Shown here: piece after piece, positions 57,101-64,000 of the stretch | Layout: every line of letters begins with the position of its first letter | How positions within the stretch are numbered: position 1 is the stretch's first letter | Source of the DNA: Earliella scabrosa | Lineage: Eukaryota > Basidiomycota > Agaricomycetes > Polyporales > Polyporaceae | Reading direction: 5' to 3' | NCBI GenBank assembly: GCA_022605405.1 | Contig: JABYQQ010000015.1 | Location: 248,001 to 312,000 of the forward strand | Length of the DNA: 64,000 bases | Translations under genes and position numbers: made by a program | Notes under the pieces: generated by a model | Told to the model about the DNA's origin: nothing | The model's input: only the letters and a program-made list of their open reading frames with translations | Databases searched by the model: none

Positions 57101-58793
57101 TGACGTGGGTAGAACAGACTCTCAAGCTCGAGCACGGTGAAGCTCGAGCGGCGGAGCTACTAGCCGAGATTGACCGGAGGTAAGTGCGACAATTCCCGAG
57201 TGCATATCAAGTCTCTGACTGTAGCAATCCATAGAATTGCTGTGGTCCCACCGTTCTCGAAACTCAGGCACTTCCACGAAGGCCGAGGGTTCAAGCAATG
57301 GACCGGAGACGATTCGAAGGCTCTCATGAAGGTAGATCCAACCAATTCTGTGTTGTTGACGGTCTTAATGCTCCTGTCCAGATCTATCTTCCAGCTATCG
57401 ATGGCATTGTCGCCTGCGACATTGTCGTCTCCGTCCGATCGTTCCTCGAGTTCTGCTACCTTGCTCGACGAGATGTTCACACGGAGGCGACCATCAATAT
57501 GATGAGGGACTGCCTGGAGACCTTCCGCAGACACCGCGAAGTTTTCCGAACGTCGGGCGTCCGGGCGGAAGGCTTCTCACTACCCCGGCAGCATTCGCTT
57601 GAGCACTACATGACCCGTATCTGGTCCTTCGCGGCGCCGAATGCGCTATGCTCCTCGATCACGGAGTCTAAGCATATCAAAGCAGTCAAAGAGCCCTGGC
57701 GACGTTCAAACCGATACGAAGCCTTGGAGCAGATGCTGAAGACCAATCAACGTCTAGACAAGCTGGCGGCAGCGCGCGTAGATTTTGTTGAGCGGGGCAT
57801 GCTCGGAGGTACGTGTCTGCTCGAGATGCAGAACGGTTTTGGTGAGTTACAGGACATTCGAAAACATTGTGAACACTGGCATGATCCGTTAGCTCAACGC
57901 CTGCCAGATCCGGATGTTCCGATCTCCGCACCACCGCATCGGAAGAGGCAGAGGAACCGGCGGGTGCATCCCATGGCGGTCGGACCTGACGGGATGGAGC
58001 GACCCGCCGTAATGTCGTACATGACTATGGGTTTAACACCGCGTATGTTCCTCTACCGCTCTTGATCATTTAAACCTGTGTGCTAACAGAGGAGGCAGAA
58101 CGTCGGCATGCCAAGACTCCGGAGGCTCTCGGAACCGAGTTCCGCATTCCTGACTTCCGGGAGCATATTCGGCGATTCCTCTATCACCAGTTGCATATCG
58201 GAGTCCCTGCGGCCAACGTCACTCTCAACATGTGCCCCTCCTTTGGCGATCAACCACTCTCCGTCTTCTACTCAGCGACGGCCACATACTACGCTCCCAG
58301 CGACGCAACCGGACTCAACGGCATGCACCAAGAGATTGTCCGTGCTACGCCGAGCTGGCGGAACAAGGGTGGGCGTTATGACTGCATCTTTGTCAACAGG
58401 AAGGGAGAACTACCCGGGATACTCGGATTGGATGTCGCCCGTCTGCGCCTGCTCTTCTCCTTCAAGTACCGGGGAATTGTCTACCCATGCGCAGTTGTAC
58501 GGTGGTACTGGCTGACCGAAGACGAGCCAGATGAGGACACCGGTATGTGGGTTGTCAAACCCGCGTTCTTCAATATTGGCAGGTCCAACACCCGTCAACC
58601 CCTCCTTTCTGTCATCCATCTAAATACCATCGTCCGCGCTGCTCACCTGATAGGTGTGTACTGCGGGACGCGAGTTCCGAGCACTGTATCCAACGCCGAT
58701 AGCCTCGACCACTTCTCTACTTTTTACGTGAATAAGTTCGCAGACCATCACGCCTTCGAATTACTCCATACTGTACCGTCTGATAGTCAGTAG
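54165..58793 (+). mobile_element. Plavaka-class DNA transposon (coding core; ends not located)
   Basis: The span given is only the transposase gene. Plavaka elements are DNA transposons of mushroom-forming fungi related to the CACTA/EnSpm group and should have terminal inverted repeats and a short target-site duplication. I could not identify these by eye, so the true element is larger and may include neighbouring genes. Confidence 0.8.
54165..58793 (+). CDS. Plavaka transposase, intact
   Basis: Exon 1 (54165-54478) begins MPLYPCPIYGCPRALRSRSG and carries a C2H2 finger (C-x4-C-x12-H-x4-H). Exon 2 (54525-55480) is an Asp/Ser/Gly-rich expansion. Exon 3 (55541-55639) gives YHKWITG. Exon 4 (55693-56204) gives PDDWFPYEDRISFELAELLY and NIDTILELWAASQLKHQDVA. 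Later exons encode VPIILGSDKTTVSVATGQND, YPLYLSIGNVHNNVRRAHRS, YGIGPYIADYPEQALLTSIV, QGWCP, VPFTNDFPRADIHELISPDI, HQLVKGTFKDHL, GRGFKQWTGDDSKALMK, SLPRQHSLEHYMTRIW, SSITESKHIKAVKEPWRRSN and NQRLDKLAAARVDF. These are the family's hallmark blocks. Asp of LGSDKT, Asp of ISPDILHQ and Glu of TESKHIK are candidate DDE residues (inference). About twelve introns, roughly 1,300 residues, no premature stop or frameshift; stop TAG at 58791-58793. It should cut and reinsert the element in the nucleus. Confidence 0.95.
55006..55140 (+). repeat. 45-bp tandem repeat inside the transposase
   Basis: Three near-perfect units at 55006, 55051 and 55096, each encoding DDQSSSHDDGQSGGG (Asn for His in the first), with shorter degenerate copies on to about 55200. 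The unit is 15 codons, so copy-number change keeps the frame. Confidence 0.9.
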
Positions 58794-60870
58794 ACTGTAG
58801 TACCTACGGGGGGAACAGCGCTAGCGCCATCAGCGTCAATGTTACCGCATCAATGTTTTAGGTTACCGCCACTAGCTTGGGCGGCTCGAACTTCTTGTTC
58901 TTCCACCACCATGATGGCATGATCAATTCTGCTCTGGTGGCTCGGACACATCAACGTATCGTCTTGGAGTCATCATATATGCATGACACTCGAGCACTCA
59001 GCCCCGAGTCTTCTTCCTGCTTTCTCCGCCGCCCGTCGACTTACCCCTGCGGCCCACGTCACTGCCAGCTCATCCGCGGCGACAGAGTGGCAGTACAATG
59101 AGGCACTGCGGCATCCCAAGACGGGGCTTTCATGGCTTCAATCCGCTACCGGTAGGCGTAGAGACAGGCGTAGTAGGTTGCCTGCACCACATATCCCAGA
59201 CAGACGGGTCGTAGACACTGGTGAGTCTCCGCAACCTCTTCTACACGCAATATGCTCCCTTCCATCGTCCCGGATAAATTTTCGAGCTTGTCTACTCATT
59301 TTCCCACCCGCCATATCCCGATTCCGCTTCCTCGATATCGCAAGCTACCAGCGAGATCGGCAGCTTACCACTTTGTGCCCTCTGAGTTCCACATGTCTCT
59401 ATGCGTCGCTCACATGTTTCTCATCACACAGGTACCTAAACTATGGCTCAGCGATGGATCCACAACATCATCCTTCGCGATAGTCGGGCCTCATGAACCC
59501 ATGTAAGTCATTACTAGTAAGTCCCTATCCTCGCTAAAATTCGTGGTAAGCCCCCGTCATATCCTCGTTGCTCCACCGTCCCATCGTCTCTCGTGCGGTG
59601 GACTGTATTGCTTGCCTATCCCCAACTTCCACCCTGATGGCCGCGCCTATCCTGTCCCCCGCGATCTATCTCGCCTCCTCTCCGCGCGTCTCTAATTCTT
59701 ATGGCATCTGCTATAATGCTATGTTATCGGTTGGAATCTGGTCGTCCGTCATTCGTACTTTACGACAGGATCTTCGAAGGTGTCTTGGACTGATCCATTG
59801 CTCGCGTCTTCTCTCCTGGTCATTCCTGTATGTGGCGTGTGTACGTAGCAACCGACAACCATACGTATCCCCAAGCAAGTCAAGCCGGTAAGTGGAACCC
59901 AGAAATCTGGGTAAATACGGGATAATTCTGGCATCATCGTCGAAATCGCGTTGCTTGCTGACCATCCACTCTCTGCCATAGAGCCTCAAGCGTGAGCCCA
60001 CAGCGCTCATATGATGATAGCTTCCCGCCGACCCTGAAACATAGCCACATGGCCCTACTGGAGGCCGGCAATCAATCGACTGTCAACATGGGTGAGTCGA
60101 GTGCTCTCATGTTCGTGCATCTCTCCGCACGTCCTCGCCTGGTGGTTAAAAGATAGCTGCTGACTGTCTGCCATGGCCAATTTAACAGTAACGCGAGTGC
60201 TCCCTTAACCACCCACTCTTCGGCAACGCAGAAGCCTATCCAGACAGTAAACCCAACACGCGTAGAGCTCATCAATGGCGTCACATCCCTATCGAGCGTG
60301 CAATTCGCGCCTTCCTCAATCGTGACAGGTCTCGAAACATCCCTCGTTTCGCAACCCCCTGTCGTCTCGGAGGCCAGGTCCAGTACGTCAACAGTGATTG
60401 TTTCTCACCCACCGTTCATGAGACGACCTCTAACTCTACCAGCAGGTTCACAGGCGAGTTGTTGGTGCCCCTACAATGAGCCCGCGACAAAATGACTGAG
60501 CCTCTTATGTTAGATTGTCCGACATGGCTTGATACTCCCGGTACGCACTCCATTATATCGTGTCTCCGCATGGTGATGTGCATGGCGGGGGCTGGTGTAG
60601 AAGCCCTCGACTTGGACGGCCACCTGCATCTCCGGGCCGACAACTCGACTGAACTGAGACCTCCGACCTCGCCTGCACCGCTCCTTGACATCGACGACTG
60701 CTCGACTCGATTTCCCTCGCCTTGACGCCCCTCCGACTCGACTAACGAGAGTGGCGCACGTCAGCCATCTGACGTTCTCGAGGTTCTCGTGAGTCAATGC
60801 CTCCAGTATCGTGTGCTTGATACCTGCACAGCTTCGGCGGAGATGAGACGGTATCTGACGCGTATCTCTT
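58794..60870. other. Unassigned interval downstream of the transposase
   Basis: Probably contains the right end of the transposon. Open frames at 59252-59506, 60220-60490 (Thr/Ser/Pro-rich on +) and 60492-60725 look like pieces of genes, but I cannot identify them. Given the mosaic that follows they may be further captured fragments. Confidence 0.4.
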
Positions 60871-60872
60871 AG

Positions 60873-61276
60873 GCACGCCGTCTCACGAACTGGGAGAGTC
60901 AATCATACGAAGACTTGTGCGCCTTCTCGGCTGCTTTCAAGCTGCTCGTTATGGGAACCCCGCTCCAGACCAATGTCAAGGGTATGCGGTCGATTGCATG
61001 TCCTCACGCCGGAATAGGGTAAGCTTGCACACGGCTTGTGAATGTGGTTAGCAGCTGATCGCACCGGCTTTCTAGTCCAACTCACGAACGAGTTCGATCT
61101 CGACGACGCGGATCATGAAGTGAAGATCAGGGAGTTGCACAAGCAGCTCGAGTCCCTAACGCTGCGACCGTTGAAGCGGGACGTTTTGACTTCTTCACCC
61201 ACGAAGAGCGAGCGGATCCTCCGAGTTGAGATGAGTACGATGAAAATTGACTTCTACAAAAACATCCTCACGAAGG
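60873..61276 (+). pseudogene. CHD1: CHD1-type SNF2 chromatin remodeller, internal fragment (broken)
   Basis: Two exon-like pieces of the Snf2 ATPase domain of a CHD1-family remodeller. The first (60879-60989) reads RLTNWESQSYEDLCAFSAAF, KLLVMGTPLQTNVK, equivalent to the region after the DEAH box through the GTPLQNN motif. The second (about 61076-61276) reads LTNEFDLDDADHEVKIRELH, KQLESLTLRPLKRDVL, TKSERILRVEMSTMKIDFYK, NILTK. The Glu codon of the DEAH box would be TAG here and its His is Arg. LRRLKRD is changed to LRPLKRD. About 25 residues expected between the pieces are missing. No start, chromodomain or C-terminal part is nearby, so this is a degenerate internal fragment and not a gene. 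Confidence 0.85.
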
Positions 61277-61496
61277 TTCGTGCACACTTGTCGTTAGTGC
61301 TATGCCGGCCAGACCTCGCGAAGGACATCATCGAACCCTGCGCCCCTGCTGTGGACTAGGCCAACCAAGAGAAGCGCACACGCATCCACGTAGGGGAGAC
61401 CCTCACGAACGCGCAGCAGAGCAAGACTGCGCTCGTCACCTGCCACAACGTTGACATCAACGCGGACACGGTCTTCTCGCGACATCACAGTTTGCA
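61277..61496. other. Unassigned piece inside the fragment mosaic
   Basis: Fairly open on both strands (plus-strand frame with one TAG at about 61357; minus-strand 62-codon frame). The codon-like composition suggests another gene fragment, but I cannot name it. Confidence 0.35.
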
Positions 61497-61738
61497 GAGG
61501 CAGTCTCTATAGCCTTTTTCTTCAACGCGTTGAGCGACGCGAGCCCAGCGCACAGCCGTGTTCGCGTCTGGCCTCCTCATCGAGCACTCGGAACAGGGTC
61601 CCTCGCCGCAGGTCCTCAACGCCCTTCGCCCTGTTTTCGTTGCCGCGCCCCGTCGGTAATGAAAAGCAACGCGCGCGACAACGCCGTTGGGACTGTCGCC
61701 CGGATGGTCGTCAAAAACACAGCGCGACTCCCTCTACC
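61497..61738 (+). pseudogene. KAP123: KAP123/importin-4-type karyopherin fragment (frameshifted)
   Basis: HEAT-repeat segment of an importin-beta. One frame gives [13 protein letters not shown], a second gives [20 protein letters not shown] then [13 protein letters not shown], and a third gives [20 protein letters not shown] then RLPL. Read in order these match a continuous stretch of the KAP123 family, where ALSDxSPxVRSNxxFxxGLLxEHSE leads to ARDNAxGAVARMIxKNT. At least two frame changes and a double stop (TAATGA near 61658) separate the pieces. It ends abruptly at about 61738, where HSP70 sequence begins in the same frame. The identification is from memory of the family and is less certain than for CHD1 or HSP70. 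Confidence 0.68.
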
Positions 61739-62085
61739 GCATCTCATCGATCGCAAGTTCCCCGACCCCGGGGTGCAGAGCGACACCAGGACTTCCTCTC
61801 CACCGTCTTTGACAAGGGCCCGAAGCCGTACATCCTCGTACAGTACCGTGGTGAGCACGTGGTGTTTGTGAGTACGTTCCGCGTGGCTCAGCACCGCAAA
61901 CCTTGTACTGACTTATTATTTCAGTCTCCTGGGAAATCTCAACGACCTATAACCTCGGCGACCGAGGATGTGGGTACCATCGCGGGTCTGAACGTCCTCC
62001 GTATCATCCAGGAGCCCACCGCGGCGGTCATCGCATACGACCGTGACAAGCAGACCCAAAGTGAGCGCAACGTGCTCATTTCTAC
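61739..62085 (+). pseudogene. HSP70 N-terminal (nucleotide-binding domain) fragment, broken
   Basis: Begins [15 protein letters not shown], shifts frame, then reads [26 protein letters not shown]. An intron-like gap (GTGAGT at about 61868 to TTATTTCAG ending near 61924) follows. The next exon carries a scrambled, shortened stretch and then [37 protein letters not shown]. These correspond to the HSP70 ATPase-domain blocks RKF-x-DP-x-VQSD, GKPYI-x-V-x-YRGE and [20 protein letters not shown]. About 50 residues between them are missing, including the SPEEISSMVL and VPAYFNDSQR blocks. The N-terminus and everything beyond NVLIF are absent. The retained intron shows this was copied from DNA, not from mRNA. 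Confidence 0.85.
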
Positions 62086-62178
62086 CTCGGTGAAGCCACT
62101 CTGGAATCAAGTCGCCCGCGATCGAACTTGTCGCCGATTCCGAGGCGGCCCTGAGCCAGGACTCCCCCCGCCCCACAG

Positions 62179-63300
62179 CTTCAGTGCATGTTCAATCATC
62201 ATCGGAAGTCCCCGTGGTTCGCGGAGAAGTACGACCCAGCACCCGAGTTCCAGCACATGCGCACGCGTGTGAGGAAGAGTGGTTGGAAGGGACGGATGGA
62301 CGCGTTTATATTGGATCTCGAATCCGGCAAGTTCGACCCAGATCTCAACGAGCCTGTACCAGAAAGCACCGCGCCTACGAAGGACAACGTCAACGGCGAC
62401 TCGACAACAGCCAACAGCCCTGGTGGAGACGCCAGCGCCTCGACGGAGGATACCAAACCTTCTGCCCCCGCGGATGATGACATGCAATTCAACGTTGAGG
62501 CCGAGGAGGATGCTGGAGGTGACGACACCAACCGACCCTCGTCGGATAAGAACAAGCCTGGCGCAAACCGCGGCGAGGAGATTGTTGTACCTCCCGAAGG
62601 TAACCAAGTGACATTCCTCCGGACATTGGACGTGCAAAGCTCGAGGAAGTGTGTTGCCTTCACCGCTCTTATCGTAGGACTTTGCTAACATCGAGCACAG
62701 TCCATCAGCAAGCTCCCCGGCTTCATCTATGTCGCGCTCGGCGATCCTCTACAGAAGCGTAACTACTACCGTGCAGGTTGGATCAAGTTCAACGATGACG
62801 CCGACATGCCAAGCATCATGGCCGAGCTCTCAGAGAAGAAGGCGAGTCCATGACCGATGATGAGGCCCAGCGTTGCTAACCTTGCCGCGCAGATCGAGGG
62901 CTTCAAATTACATGTCGCGCATATCACTAAACCCTTCGTAACTCGTGTGCGCCACACGCCCGAGGTTGCGAGCAAGCCAGATCGGCTGGTGAAGGACCTC
63001 GAGAACGCCAAGAAGCTTGCCGCTCTTCTGGACGAGGAGTACATGAACCTGCGAAGGGCCAAGGTCGACGAGAAGTCTCAGAACGGGGACGCATCCACCG
63101 GTGCGAACGGCGTGAAGTCGGAACCGCTGAACGAAGACGCTCCCATGCGAGAAGCTACCACTGAGGCGGAAGAAGATCCTGAGCCCCGGGAGATGGGTAG
63201 CGAAGCTGTCGAGAGACGCATTGAGAAGGTCATGGCTGATCTTCAAGAACAGGGAGCGTGGACACCAGCGACGAGAAGGCATTGGAAGCGAGGAGGGTGT
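62179..63300 (+). pseudogene. ARS2: ARS2/SERRATE-like RNA-processing protein, internal fragment
   Basis: Begins right after an intron acceptor (CCCCACAG ending 62178) with [51 protein letters not shown], as in the N-terminal domain of fungal ARS2. An Asp/Ser/Glu-rich linker (62365-62590) and VPPEGNQVTFLRTLDVQSS follow. After an intron-like gap (62649-62700) comes SISKLPGFIYVALGDPLQKR, NYYRAGWIKFNDDADMPSIM, and after a second gap (62843-62892) IEGFKLHVAHITKPFVTRVR, HTPEVASKPDRLVKDLENAK, KLAALLDEEY, then GSEAVERRIEKVMADLQEQG. The second intron has GC instead of GT at its donor, and the frame is lost after LQEQG (about 63256), where VDTSDEKALEARR continues in another frame. No 5' exons precede it and the zinc-finger half is missing. 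It could be a partial but transcribed copy. Confidence 0.72.
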
Positions 63301-63560
63301 GTCTTGCTGTTTCTATCGTGCTTGTTCCAACTGATCACGTTATTCGTAGAGGGTGATAGCTTCGGATCTGTGCCTGGCCAAGACGCGGGTCGTGAATCCG
63401 AGCTGTTGACCGGGCGTTGGTATGGCCGGCTGGGTCTTCACTCTCAGCACCCCCGAGTGTCCGAATGGACTTCACGTCCAAGAGTTCATTCGGTCCTGAC
63501 GAAGACCAGCCCCTCTGCCTCTGCTCGCAGTACGCCCGCGCTCAAGGTCTTCCGAGGGAG
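63301..63560. other. Unassigned sequence after the ARS2 fragment
   Basis: The resemblance to ARS2 stops here. A plus-strand frame stays open to 63609 but shows nothing recognisable. Confidence 0.4.
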
Positions 63561-63900
63561 GGCGGGCGCAGCCGTGCCTTTGTCCGAGGAGCGAGGCGAG
63601 CGGGGGTAGATTGGGGAGAGGACAGGCGCAGCGCCGCTGTCCAAAGAGCGAGGCGAGTGGGGGTCGGATTGGAGGACTTGCGCAGCGCCGCATTCCAAAG
63701 AGCGAGGAGAGCGAGCGCAGCACTGCTGTCAGAAGAGCGAGGACGGCGGGAGTTGAGGAGAGCGGGCGCTGCACTGCTATCCGAAGAGCGAGGCGGGCGG
63801 GGGTCGGGGAGGGCGGGCGCAGCGCCCGCTGTCGAGCGAGGAACGCGGGAGCCGAGGAGCGCGGGCGCACCGCCGCTGTCCGAAGAGCGCGCAAGGCGGA
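63561..63900. repeat. GC-rich minisatellite, unit about 60 bp
   Basis: Degenerate units built on CGCAGCGCCGCTGTCC, AAGAGCGAGGCG and GGGGGTCGGGGAGGGCGGG recur about six times towards the window end. The open frame on the minus strand across it is a by-product of the repeat. Confidence 0.8.
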
Positions 63901-64000
63901 GGGCGGACTCAACGTCGGTGCTGGGCCAGCGAGCTCGCGCGAGGCGGGATCCACGTCGGGCGAGCGAAGTCGCGGCGGCCCGGAGCGCGGCAGGCGCCAG

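Noticed and set aside
52180..59500. CACTA-type terminal inverted repeats flanking the transposase
   Set aside because: I compared the sequence after 58793 with the 52.2-54.2 kb region by eye and found no convincing matching ends; only a short unrelated palindrome was seen.

Overview
This is a eukaryotic, fungal window, most likely from a wood-inhabiting basidiomycete of the Agaricomycetes (polypore-like). The reasons are: genes split by many short GT-AG introns of about 47-80 nt; a DAL5/TNA1-type transporter cluster, a GMC oxidoreductase and F-box genes of the kind expanded in these fungi; and a Plavaka-class transposase, a family typical of mushroom-forming fungi. The species assignment is inference. 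Exon boundaries were read by eye from splice signals, reading frame and family motifs. Functional names rest on remembered family motifs, not on a search.

Layout. 1-446: 3' end of an aminotransferase (+). 1162-11070: four head-to-tail paralogous MFS permeases of the anion:cation symporter (DAL5/TNA1) type, all on the minus strand. 11564-13326: mitochondrial isovaleryl-CoA dehydrogenase (-). 13740-15445: F-box/leucine-rich gene (-). 17060-19934: GMC oxidoreductase (+) that needs a 2-nt micro-exon to restore its ENLQDH motif. 20169-21249: metallophosphoesterase (-), divergent from cytosolic glutamyl-tRNA synthetase GUS1 (21517-24307, +). 25307-26548: a second F-box-like gene (-).

26.5-40.7 kb is a gene-poor, often CpG-rich interval in which I recognise no gene, only a 398-bp tandem duplication. 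40758-41773 holds a serine-rich basidiomycete protein with a TATA box. 41.8-47.0 kb is mostly repeats and unassigned sequence.

The right-hand 17 kb is the accessory part. It has a lysine-rich protein gene of unknown function (47059-51046, -) built around a tandem array of eleven phase-0 exon-intron cassettes; a small acidic protein gene (51657-52179, -); and an intact Plavaka transposase gene (54165-58793, +) with an N-terminal C2H2 finger and an unusually long acidic repeat. From about 60.87 to 63.3 kb there is a same-strand patchwork of broken pieces of unrelated housekeeping genes (CHD1-type remodeller, KAP123-type importin, HSP70, ARS2/SERRATE). Introns are retained, so the copying was at the DNA level. 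This resembles gene-fragment capture by a DNA transposon or Helitron. The window ends in a GC-rich minisatellite.

No pathway links the host genes. The transporter array and the oxidoreductase look like nutritional accessory genes, while IVD, GUS1 and the aminotransferase are housekeeping.
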